From: Haloferacaceae archaeon
GTDB taxonomy: Archaea; Halobacteriota; Halobacteria; Halobacteriales; Haloferacaceae
Direction of reading: 5' to 3'
Length of the DNA stretch: 16,067 nt
NCBI GenBank assembly: GCA_028274825.1
Contig: JAQCMZ010000253.1
Location: 1 to 16,067, forward strand
Shown here piece by piece: positions 8,537 to 14,590 of this stretch. Under the pieces are notes generated by a model that saw nothing but the letters and a program-made list of their open reading frames with translations, was not told the origin of the DNA and did no database searches. Numbering within the stretch: the stretch's first letter is position 1; each line of letters opens with the position of its first letter. The position numbers were made by a program, and so were the translations under genes.

Positions 8537-8537
8537 T

Positions 8538-9257
8538 TTATTTCCAGAATCGCTTAGCCAGCCGCGATAAAAATCCCTCGTTGGGCTCGGTGACATCCTC
8601 CCAGAGAGTGAATGCCTCGATTACATCGGCGGCCTCGCCTGCGACGACATTCTGTTGGCGTGGCTCAACCACGGCCACACTCACCTCGTAGTGGCCGTAA
8701 TACCCGTATTTCAGCAGGTTACGGTCGCGAAACCCGCTGACGAACTCGCGCACGTCGTCAGGGATCTCGTCTGCGACGAACACGAACGTGAAGTCGGTAC
8801 GATAATGTTCTTCGTCGGCGGTGACCCGCTCGTCAGCGAGATCGTGGCCCAGTTGCACGGCTCGCTCCAGTTCTCGGACCGTGGGGCGGTCGGTCCGCCG
8901 GGCGAACAGATACTCTTCTGACTCGTGGTCGCCGTACGAGAGCGCGGGGTGGAAAAACTGCTTTTGATTAAGTACCCGCATCTTGCCGTGCAGATCCCAA
9001 CGACTGCCGACTTCCCGGTGGTCTTTCGACAGGGTGTAGTTGTACATCAACCGGTCGCTCACGTGGTCGAGATACGGATCACTCTCCCAGTACGGCACCT
9101 CTTCGACGATTTCGGCTGGTAACTCCTCTTTGGGAACTGCTCCCGACAGCGGATCTTGCCACTCCTCGGCACCGTAATCGACCTCCTCATTTGGCGCCGC
9201 TCTTGATGCAGCTGGGCCGCCAGTCTCGTCTCCGCTGGGTTCTGAATCACTCATCAT
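8538..9257 (-). CDS. uncharacterised acidic haloarchaeal protein
   Basis: A 239-residue soluble protein that I do not recognise. It has a disordered acidic N-terminus (about 55 residues rich in Glu, Pro and Ala), then a folded part with many Tyr and Trp (PYWESDPYLDHVSDRLMYNY, later DFTFVFVADEIPDDVREFVS and LLKYGYYGHYEVSVAVV), and a short basic C-terminus RLAKRFWK that could touch a membrane. There is no signal peptide or transmembrane span. The second part looks like alternating beta strands and helices. Its start (ATG 9257, or ATG 9254) overlaps the end of the cupin gene, and its stop is one base before the ATG of the lipoprotein gene, so the three form one transcript. A partner role with the secreted lipoprotein is possible but unproven. 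Confidence 0.75.
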   Translation of the reverse strand: MMSDSEPSGDETGGPAASRAAPNEEVDYGAEEWQDPLSGAVPKEELPAEIVEEVPYWESDPYLDHVSDRLMYNYTLSKDHREVGSRWDLHGKMRVLNQKQFFHPALSYGDHESEEYLFARRTDRPTVRELERAVQLGHDLADERVTADEEHYRTDFTFVFVADEIPDDVREFVSGFRDRNLLKYGYYGHYEVSVAVVEPRQQNVVAGEAADVIEAFTLWEDVTEPNEGFLSRLAKRFWK

Positions 9258-9630
9258 CCGGCTGATAGGGGCTCACGTCATCGACTGGTGGCGCGCCAAT
9301 CGCCAGTGCGACTGCCGGTCCGTCCGCGTCTGCGGGGTTTTCCGCACGGTGTGGGCTGCCCGCGTCCACGACGAACAATTCTCCTGCAGAGACTTGATAA
9401 TGACCGTCAGGGGTCTCGAACTGGAGGCATCCTTCGATGATGTAAAACGCCTCCTGTTGCTGTTCGTGGACGTGATACGCAAGCGGGAGTTGGTCGCCGG
9501 GGTCAGCCTTGAACTGATTGATACTCGTTGTCTCCAGTCCGCCTGGCTCAGAGAGCTGCCGTATGTCTGCTTCCCGCTTGGGATGGCCCTGCGTGTCGAC
9601 TGCGTACGGATCCACGACTCGATAACTCAT
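9247..9630 (-). CDS. small cupin-2 domain protein
   Basis: A single-domain cupin of 127 residues. Motif 1 is visible as HVHEQQQEAFYIIEG (metal-ligand His, His, Glu) and motif 2 as GELFVVDAGSPHRAEN, with the final His. Such proteins bind a metal and act as isomerases, dioxygenases or small-molecule sensors; nothing here tells which. The frame is open upstream to 9699, but ATG 9630 (MSYRVVDPYAV) is preferred because the stretch before it is basic and non-conserved and a TATA box lies 22-29 bases upstream. It is the first gene of the - strand cluster and overlaps the next gene by 11 bases. Confidence 0.85.
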   Translation of the reverse strand: MSYRVVDPYAVDTQGHPKREADIRQLSEPGGLETTSINQFKADPGDQLPLAYHVHEQQQEAFYIIEGCLQFETPDGHYQVSAGELFVVDAGSPHRAENPADADGPAVALAIGAPPVDDVSPYQPDDE

Positions 9631-9651
9631 ATGACGAACTGTCGGAGCTGA

Positions 9652-9659
9652 AGTATAAC
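9652..9659 (-). promoter_or_regulatory. TATA box of the cupin operon
   Basis: GTTATACT on the - strand is centred about 25 bases before ATG 9630, the distance expected for a leaderless haloarchaeal transcript. It supports the shorter cupin start. Confidence 0.55.
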
Positions 9660-9834
9660 AGTTGTTTCTCCATTCGGACGCAATCTTGTCCCTTCTCAAC
9701 GCCTGAACACCTCAGTAACCGTACGCGGACGAGCGATCTCCCCTGTCCCACCCACCGTCAGCGATTGCTCCGTGAGACGAGTGATTAAGCCTGCAAGAGT
9801 TAAGAGGATGTAGGTTCGAGTGGGGGCTGAATCG

Positions 9835-10053
9835 ATGCCAAAAAAGCAAGAAGCATGTGGTCGATGTTCGATGTCGGTGGTAGTCGACGCGGCAGAAGGC
9901 GAAGATGAGGCTGGACAGTCACGTGAACCGTTCTCTGGTGACCGTATCGAGATTGACGAGCGAAAACTCGCGCGAGTGTCTCCCGGAGCGTGGGCCGGTC
10001 GTCTGACGAGCCGCCTCAATGATCGGTTGAACAGACTCATCTGGGGGAACTGA
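9835..10053 (+). CDS. small hypothetical protein with CGRC motif
   Basis: A 72-residue acidic-then-basic protein, not recognised. It opens MPKKQEACGRCSMSVVVDA, so a single CxxC lies near the N-terminus, and ends in a Trp- and Arg-rich tail (SPGAWAGRLTSRL...RLIWGN) that could form an amphipathic helix. One CxxC alone would need dimerisation to bind zinc. The coding strand is favoured because the opposite frame (9696-10040) gives a basic protein unlike haloarchaeal ones. GTG 9820 is an alternative start. It is followed 45 bases later by the DUF5828-like gene in the same direction. Confidence 0.5.
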   Translation: MPKKQEACGRCSMSVVVDAAEGEDEAGQSREPFSGDRIEIDERKLARVSPGAWAGRLTSRLNDRLNRLIWGN

Positions 10054-10061
10054 CCATGCGA

Positions 10062-10070
10062 GATTTATGT
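10062..10070 (+). promoter_or_regulatory. TATA-like element before the DUF5828-like gene
   Basis: ATTTATGTA lies 29-37 bases before ATG 10099, in the 45-base gap after the small gene. It suggests a transcript of its own with a very short leader. Confidence 0.4.
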
Positions 10071-10098
10071 ATCCGACCGTAGACGTGAGTAGCCACTG

Positions 10099-10785
10099 AT
10101 GCAAGAGAGCATTTCAGGGTTCAAAATCCGAGGCGACTGGGGCGATGTCGTTGAGCACGGTGAGCGAATCACCCACGCTCTCAACGAAGTGGGCGTTGAC
10201 AGCGATGCGTTCGATGACTGGGACGACTGGCGGCCTAAATCCCACGAACGGATCGACAAAGACGTCTCAGAGAAAACGGCCGACCAGGCGTCGGTCGGCG
10301 AAGGAGCAGGTGAGCAAGCTGGAAAAGGCCCTGGTGAGGATCTCCAGAAGGCGGGCGAAAAGCTCTCTGAATCCAAACGAAACGTCGAAAACGGCGACGG
10401 TGAGGCTGCCCTCGAAAGCGTCGGTGAATCGGTCGGGAAAGTGGCTCGTGCAGCCGATTCTGCCGGCCGAAAGGCAATCCGCAAAGTCGAAGACACCATC
10501 TATCAGAAAGTGATGACGCAGCTGGCACCGTATTATTTCGATAACGAACTCATCAGCGCGAATGTTCAACAAACCTCTCGAGGAGAAGATGGTGAAGAGT
10601 TCGTGTTCGAGGTGAACATCAACGATGACGACCTGAAAGAAGAGGTGGGTGAAGTCCTCGCAGATTACGAGGAACGTGTCGAGCGGTGGCACGTAGACGC
10701 GCAAAAAGAGACAGAAACCGCCGAGGCTGCTGAGGGCGTGGAAACTCCACAAGAACCTGATGAAACAAAATCTACGACAACCTGA
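10099..10785 (+). CDS. DUF5828-like haloarchaeal protein
   Basis: A 228-residue soluble, very acidic protein of unknown function. It matches from memory the haloarchaeal DUF5828 pattern: an opening MQESISGFKIRGDWGDVVEH block, a central low-complexity Glu/Gly/Lys-rich helix-forming region (residues about 55-115), the core ADSAGRKAIRKVEDTIYQ then VMTQLAPYYFDNELISAN, a beta-rich EFVFEVNINDDD segment, and a disordered Glu/Thr tail. No signal peptide, membrane span or catalytic motif was seen. The gene ends 5 bases before the right end of an inserted tnpB-type element, so its natural terminator may have been displaced; the reading frame itself is intact. Confidence 0.75.
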   Translation: MQESISGFKIRGDWGDVVEHGERITHALNEVGVDSDAFDDWDDWRPKSHERIDKDVSEKTADQASVGEGAGEQAGKGPGEDLQKAGEKLSESKRNVENGDGEAALESVGESVGKVARAADSAGRKAIRKVEDTIYQKVMTQLAPYYFDNELISANVQQTSRGEDGEEFVFEVNINDDDLKEEVGEVLADYEERVERWHVDAQKETETAEAAEGVETPQEPDETKSTTT

Positions 10786-10790
10786 TTATC

Positions 10791-11072
10791 GTGAAGTACC
10801 TAGGGGGCAAGCCCCGAGGCTTCACCGTGTAGGGTTCTGTACAGCACCCGCAGGCGACTGTCAGTCCTCCCGACCTTCCTCTTTCGAGGTCGGTTTGACT
10901 GAACACCCGAACACACCGTGTCCGTGGAGATCGCTCCACCACGACCCGATAGTGTTCGTCTCACCACGTCGAAGATGCGGGTTTTGAGAGACACCACAGT
11001 TCTATTAGAGTTCTCAGTCAGCATTGGATGAAGATCTGTACTCTGTCTGTGGAGTTTGTCTGACTGTGCCAT
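10791..11072 (-). mobile_element. second copy of the IS200/IS605-type right end (inverted relative to 1-148)
   Basis: Read on the - strand, 10938-10791 matches bases 1-148 with 4 differences and no gap. It ends in the same hairpin (10799-10819, here with a C-to-A change in its closing arm on the + strand) and the same TTCAC boundary at 10791. Upstream, to about 11072, the - strand stays open in frames that run into the shared tail (SLKTRIFDVVRR... and ...GSWWSDLHGHGVFG...), but I see no TnpB catalytic motif. It is therefore a truncated 3' relic containing the guide-RNA scaffold region. The host side of the boundary is the 3' end of the DUF5828-like gene. Confidence 0.7.
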
Positions 11073-11115
11073 TGAACAGGAAGCGCCGTTTGGTAAAAGT
11101 AGTGGTCGGCTTCAC

Positions 11116-11190
11116 CCTCGGGGTCAAGTGGTTCGAGAATCGAAGATTCTCGTCATCACGGAAATCTTCGATTTCCGTCAGACCCCGAGG
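11116..11190 (-). repeat. three-stem palindrome, probable element end
   Basis: A perfect 10-bp outer stem (CCTCGGGGTC 11116-11125 with GACCCCGAGG 11181-11190) encloses two perfect inner hairpins: CGAGAATC-GAA-GATTCTCG (11134-11152) and ACGGAAATC-TTC-GATTTCCGT (11158-11178). On the - strand it is followed by GGTGAAGCC, similar to the GGTGAAGCC that precedes the hairpin in the 1-148 copy. Together with the TnpB-like tail upstream (on the - strand), it is best read as the right end of a different tnpB element. Confidence 0.65.
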
Positions 11191-11303
11191 CACTCGCCTT
11201 GCTTATCTGTAGATTGTCCCGACGTATTCAGGTAAGCTGGGGCCCTCTTGACTGGATGAGCTTTCAACACGTGGACTCTCCTTCGAGTCCCCGGTAAGGG
11301 AGG

Positions 11304-11395
11304 CTAACGTCCGCGGTTCATCATTGTCGCCCTACTGTTCACGCGCACACCGACGGGTGCGCCTCCGTCGCCCTCTGCGTGAGTGCCACGGAAAT
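11304..11395 (-). pseudogene. TnpB C-terminal tail relic
   Basis: The - strand frame here reads GTHAEGDGGAPVGVRVNS and stops at 11304. GGDGGAPVGVRLN is a tail that I know from haloarchaeal IS1341-type TnpB proteins. The frame is open back to 11678, but that longer stretch does not look like TnpB and lacks the zinc-finger cysteines expected just before the tail. The DNA below the motif contains a stem, GCGCAC...GTGCGC, near 11343-11362, as expected where the tnpB 3' end doubles as guide-RNA scaffold. The relic probably ends in the palindrome at 11116-11190. Confidence 0.5.
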
Positions 11396-11740
11396 ACCGC
11401 GATACATGCGTATTCACGATCAACTGCTCGAGAGACGGGCTATCGTTGTGAACCCACCCCTGGGGGAGTCGCCTTGTACTGCCTGTACAATAACAGGTTT
11501 TCTCGTGTGACGGCTTCTTCTCACTCGCAAACGGGAAGATTCCCGGCTTGCACCAGTGTGATATCAGCAGACGAAATGCCGAGACTCCGCTCACTAAAGA
11601 GAATTCGTGGTGACTCACGGCCCGTCTGACCGCCGTCATACGCTTGAGGGCTCGTCTGGGAAGACTCGCCCCCCACAAGTGGTGCTTGCGACCGGCCAGA
11701 TTGGCGGAACAGTGAAACCCACTACGACACTAATGTTTAT
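11396..11740. other. degenerate stretch, origin unclear
   Basis: About 350 bases without a firm gene. The - strand is open (11678-11304, basic and Ser/His rich, not haloarchaeal in composition). The + strand from ATG 11406 reads MRIHDQLLERRAIVVNPPLG then ESPCTACTITG; after dropping one T in the TTTT run near 11503 it continues FSCDGFFSLANGKIPGLHQC to a TGA at 11611. This latter reading looks more protein-like and has four Cys, but I cannot name it. It may be a decayed small ORF of another mobile element. Confidence 0.35.
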
Positions 11741-11742
11741 CC

Positions 11743-11985
11743 GTGACTGATAGGCTCCTCCGGACAACTGCTGGCGAGCTCACGCCTGACGAGATTATCG
11801 AGGCTCTCGAGGACGGGCGGCGAGTGATTATCACGGTCGAAATGCTCGGCTCGAAAACAGACGTGGCGCTTCGACACGACGGGGAGCTGTTCTACTGTGA
11901 CACCCCGACCCGTCTCCACAAACACGACGATGTCGAAGAAATGCGTGCATGTATCGAGCAGATGGGGTATGCAACCTCTGAGTGA
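11743..11985 (+). CDS. small conserved haloarchaeal protein
   Basis: An 80-residue acidic soluble protein without recognised function. It shows a helix (GELTPDEIIEALEDG), two beta strands (RRVIITVEML and DVALRHDGELFYCD) and a closing helix (DVEEMRACIEQMGYA). There is no membrane segment. GTG 11743 is the start, because an in-frame TAA lies at 11731-11733 and no ATG precedes the conserved part. A TATA-like TAATGTTTAT lies at 11731-11740, very close to the start, so the promoter is uncertain. It sits directly beside the mobile-element graveyard, whose edge is therefore near 11740. Confidence 0.7.
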   Translation: MTDRLLRTTAGELTPDEIIEALEDGRRVIITVEMLGSKTDVALRHDGELFYCDTPTRLHKHDDVEEMRACIEQMGYATSE

Positions 11986-12219
11986 TGCAAGCTGTCTCGT
12001 CTTGAGGTGACACCTCCAAGAAGTCGACTCCGTTGTATCTTCCGCGAGATGTCGCCACTCTGTTTGTCCAATCAGGTCTCGCCCGAGATCTGTGGCTGAT
12101 TTGCTGTCTCGACAATCACAGTCGAGTCCCCGACCGATCCTTCTGACCAGGACATGACCAGTTAGCGGGAATCTTCAAGCGAGCCTCGAAATTGTGGATT
12201 CTGGACTAGAAGACGGGAA

Positions 12220-12227
12220 GTTTTAAT
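12220..12227 (+). promoter_or_regulatory. TATA box of the winged-helix regulator gene
   Basis: GTTTTAAT lies 24-31 bases before ATG 12251, the leaderless distance. It argues for ATG 12251 over the in-frame TTG 12236. The rest of the gap from 11986 to 12219 shows no gene. Confidence 0.55.
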
Positions 12228-12250
12228 CTCCGCACGTGTTGGATTTTCGC

Positions 12251-12649
12251 ATGAGTAACCCGGAGATTGAGGATCTCGTTGGAGACCCCGATCCAGACTT
12301 CCAACACGTTCTCGCCTGTGTGTTCGGCATCCAAGATCACGAGAGCCGCACTTATCTGGCGTTGCTCAATCTTCCAGGGAGTACTGTCGCCGAGTTAGCA
12401 AGTGATCTTGACCGCGACCGCAGTAATGTGAACCGGTCGTTGTCGACACTTCTCGAGAAAGGACTCGTCGAGCGACGCCGGCGCCTCCTCGACTCCGGTG
12501 GGTACGTCTACCAGTACACCGCCGTTCCGACCCCGGAGGCAAAGACGCTCCTTCATAACGCACTCGACGAATGGGTGTCGTCAGTTCATGACGCACTCGA
12601 CGAGTTTGACCCTGATAATCCTGAGTTTGACCCGGATCCCGCTGACTAA
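12251..12649 (+). CDS. TrmB/MarR-like winged-helix transcriptional regulator
   Basis: A 132-residue DNA-binding protein with a single winged helix-turn-helix domain at about residues 25-95. Helix ESRTYLALLNLPG is followed by the HTH pair STVAELASDLDRDRSNVNRS and LSTLLEKGLVERRRRLLD; the wing is GGYVYQYTAVP. This matches the N-terminal domain of the TrmB family, and there is no sugar-binding C-terminal domain. It ends with a dimerisation-type helix and an Asp/Pro-rich tail. It stands alone between two promoters. The targets are unknown; thrC downstream is one candidate, but nothing in the sequence proves it. Confidence 0.82.
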   Translation: MSNPEIEDLVGDPDPDFQHVLACVFGIQDHESRTYLALLNLPGSTVAELASDLDRDRSNVNRSLSTLLEKGLVERRRRLLDSGGYVYQYTAVPTPEAKTLLHNALDEWVSSVHDALDEFDPDNPEFDPDPAD

Positions 12650-12916
12650 GCCCGCTCACCGGTAGCACATGTTGGGACTCGGGGAACTCGACCAGTCAGC
12701 GCTCTTGATTCGGGCTACTCCCTGTAGTATGGACACCAGTGAGCCTGATCTGGAGCTGCTGAATCAGCGACTACCGCCACTTTACACCACCGGGAGGCGA
12801 CTCCCGCTCGTCGAGAACGCGGTCGGAGTTGCAGATTAGCGGCATCCCGTGTTGTCTGTTAGCACAGTCTGCCACGACCGCCCAGTTTTTCAATCCTCCG
12901 GACAGTTCTATGCATA
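12650..12916. other. spacer before thrC with a possible 36-codon ORF
   Basis: Mostly non-coding. An open frame at 12729-12839 (+) encodes MDTSEPDLELLNQRLPPLYT plus 16 residues and stops. It is acidic at the N-terminus but has no ribosome-binding site and no homologue I recognise. Treat it as doubtful. Confidence 0.3.
12885..12893 (+). promoter_or_regulatory. TATA-like element of thrC
   Basis: GTTTTTCAA lies about 24-32 bases before GTG 12917, consistent with leaderless transcription of thrC. Confidence 0.45.
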
Positions 12917-14191
12917 GTGAGTCTCGACCTTGCCGCGCCGACCCAGAATGCTCCTGGTGTGGCGACCGATGGTGCCTGGCTGGAGTGTATCGCTTGTGGT
13001 GAACAGTTCTCGCCGTTCGCCGCTATCCGATACACGTGCGATACGTGCGACGGCCTGCTTGAGGTACGGTATGCTGATCCCCCGTCGTTCGCTGACTTTG
13101 GCGCTGGTGAGGCCCCCGACCGTGGTGTCTGGCGATATCGGTCAGGACTTCCGTTCGACGAGGGTGTGTCTCTCCCGGAAGGGGGAACCCCTCTTCACCA
13201 TGTCCCCCAGATCGAGGAAGCGGTCGGTATCGAAACGCTCCGGATTAAACACGAGGGCATGAACCCTACCGGTTCATTCAAAGACCGTGGAATGACTGTC
13301 GGTGTCGGCGTGGCCGACGAACTGGGTGTTGACCGGTTAGCCTGTGCTTCTACGGGGAACACGTCAGCAGCACTGGCAGCCTACGGCGGACGCGCGGGGA
13401 TCCAGACGCTCGTCTTACTCCCGCAGGGGAAGGTTGCGGCTGGGAAAATCGCTCAGGCGAGTCTCCACGGTGCCCGTATCCTCGAAGTCGACGGAAACTT
13501 CGACACCTGTTTAGACATTGTCCAAGACCTCGCAGCCCGCGGCGAGGTGTACTTGCTCAACTCGTTGAATCCGTTCCGACTCGAAGGGCAGAAGACAATC
13601 GGATTCGAGGTTCTCGAAGAGTTTCACGCAGACCACGGCACCTATCCTGACCGGATCTGTCTGCCAGTCGGTAACGCTGGGAATACTGCTGCCCTCTACA
13701 AGGGCTTTCGCGAACTGGTTCAGTCAGGATCTCTTGACCCGTCAGACGTGCCGAAACTCACCGGTGTTCAGGCGGACGGCGCCGCCCCCATGGCAGAAGC
13801 CGTCGCTGAGGGGCGCGATGAAATCCGGCGCTGGGAAACTGTCGAAACCCGCGCGACAGCTATCCGGATCGGTAATCCTGTCAACGCGCCGAAAGCACTC
13901 CCGGGAATTCGCAACACCGGCGGCACCGCGATTGCCGTGTCAGATTCCGAAATCACTGCCGCACAGCGTCACCTCGCCTCCGAAGGTGTCGGTGTCGAAC
14001 CCGCCTCGGCAGCCAGTCTCGCTGGACTGAAGAAACTCCGCCGAGCAGGCGATATAGACGACGACGAGCAGGTCGTGTGTCTCACCACCGGCCACCTACT
14101 GAAAGACACCGAAGCAGCCTACAAGACGGGCGGTGATCCTGAGCCAGTGCCGGACGACACCGACACGATCCTCGATCATATCTCCAGTTGA
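12917..14191 (+). CDS. thrC: threonine synthase
   Basis: Converts O-phosphohomoserine to threonine and phosphate with pyridoxal phosphate, the last step of threonine synthesis. Length is 424 residues. The N-terminus carries a zinc ribbon (Cys 24, 27, 41, 44: CIACG...CDTC), as in archaeal and plant-type enzymes. The PLP Schiff-base lysine is K122 in NPTGSFKDRGM. The substrate loop STGNTSAALAAYGG follows, the phosphate-cradle PVGNAGNTAALYKG lies mid-protein, and a VCLTTGH segment is near the C-terminus. GTG 12917 was chosen since ATG 12910 is in another frame and a TATA box is correctly placed. A cysteate synthase or another fold-type II enzyme is less likely given the motifs and the zinc ribbon. 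No partner threonine gene is adjacent. Confidence 0.93.
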   Translation: MSLDLAAPTQNAPGVATDGAWLECIACGEQFSPFAAIRYTCDTCDGLLEVRYADPPSFADFGAGEAPDRGVWRYRSGLPFDEGVSLPEGGTPLHHVPQIEEAVGIETLRIKHEGMNPTGSFKDRGMTVGVGVADELGVDRLACASTGNTSAALAAYGGRAGIQTLVLLPQGKVAAGKIAQASLHGARILEVDGNFDTCLDIVQDLAARGEVYLLNSLNPFRLEGQKTIGFEVLEEFHADHGTYPDRICLPVGNAGNTAALYKGFRELVQSGSLDPSDVPKLTGVQADGAAPMAEAVAEGRDEIRRWETVETRATAIRIGNPVNAPKALPGIRNTGGTAIAVSDSEITAAQRHLASEGVGVEPASAASLAGLKKLRRAGDIDDDEQVVCLTTGHLLKDTEAAYKTGGDPEPVPDDTDTILDHISS

Positions 14192-14210
14192 TCACGCTTT
14201 GGACCGTGAT
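14191..14210 (+). terminator. possible thrC terminator hairpin
   Basis: ATCACG at 14191-14196 pairs with CGTGAT at 14205-14210, beginning at the last base of the stop codon. A pyrimidine-rich TCTTCTC follows but no long T-run, so this is only suggestive. Confidence 0.3.
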
Positions 14211-14368
14211 GTCTTCTCACCCCTGAAAAGGTAGGCTTCTGCTATTTTCCGTCAGTATCGGCCAGTATCGCGGTCTTCGAGTGTGACTCACTGCGTCTTC
14301 TCTCACGCCGCTAGCCAGGCCGTTCGGCTCACAGTTGTGTGACCAGAAATCTCTGGATGACCGAACTG
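14211..14368. other. spacer between thrC and the tnpB element
   Basis: About 160 bases with no gene seen. It is the host flank on the right-end side of the tnpB element. If the element boundary is at about 14371, the first bases leftward from there would be the natural guide of its omega RNA. Confidence 0.4.
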
Positions 14369-14379
14369 GTTGACCTCTT

Positions 14380-14590
14380 CCCCCGCGTAAACGCGGGGGA
14401 ATCCCGAGCGTTGGGATATGAGGGTTTGCGCGTCACTCGGCGGTGGCTCGCGGTTGGAATCCGCAAGTCCGACTGAATTGGATGACACGAGGCTGGGCCA
14501 AGCAGCCGTTACCGCTATCCTCCTGACCGAGTGGAGGAGTTACGGGTAGCGTTTGCTGTCTGATGTTATTCGCTCCATTGATGTCTCCGT
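14380..14590 (-). ncRNA. predicted omega RNA (reRNA) scaffold of the tnpB element
   Basis: By analogy with characterised TnpB systems, the guide RNA covers the last part of tnpB and the right end. Here that is the tail coding region plus the 47-base segment from the tnpB stop to the 14380-14399 hairpin. The 5' limit is a guess, and no promoter can be assigned. Confidence 0.35.

Noticed and set aside
10800..11072. 90-codon - strand frame as a host gene
   Set aside because: Most of it overlaps the repeated element tail, and it also occurs in the 1-148 copy; it is element sequence.
11116..11190. The three-stem palindrome as a tRNA or CRISPR repeat
   Set aside because: No anticodon or T-arm consensus and no CCA end; it occurs once here with no spacer array, and its stems are perfect inverted repeats as in IS ends.
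11304..11678. 124-codon open frame on the - strand as a real gene
   Set aside because: TTG start, basic His/Ser/Arg-rich composition, overlap with a decayed element; only its last 30 residues look like a TnpB tail.
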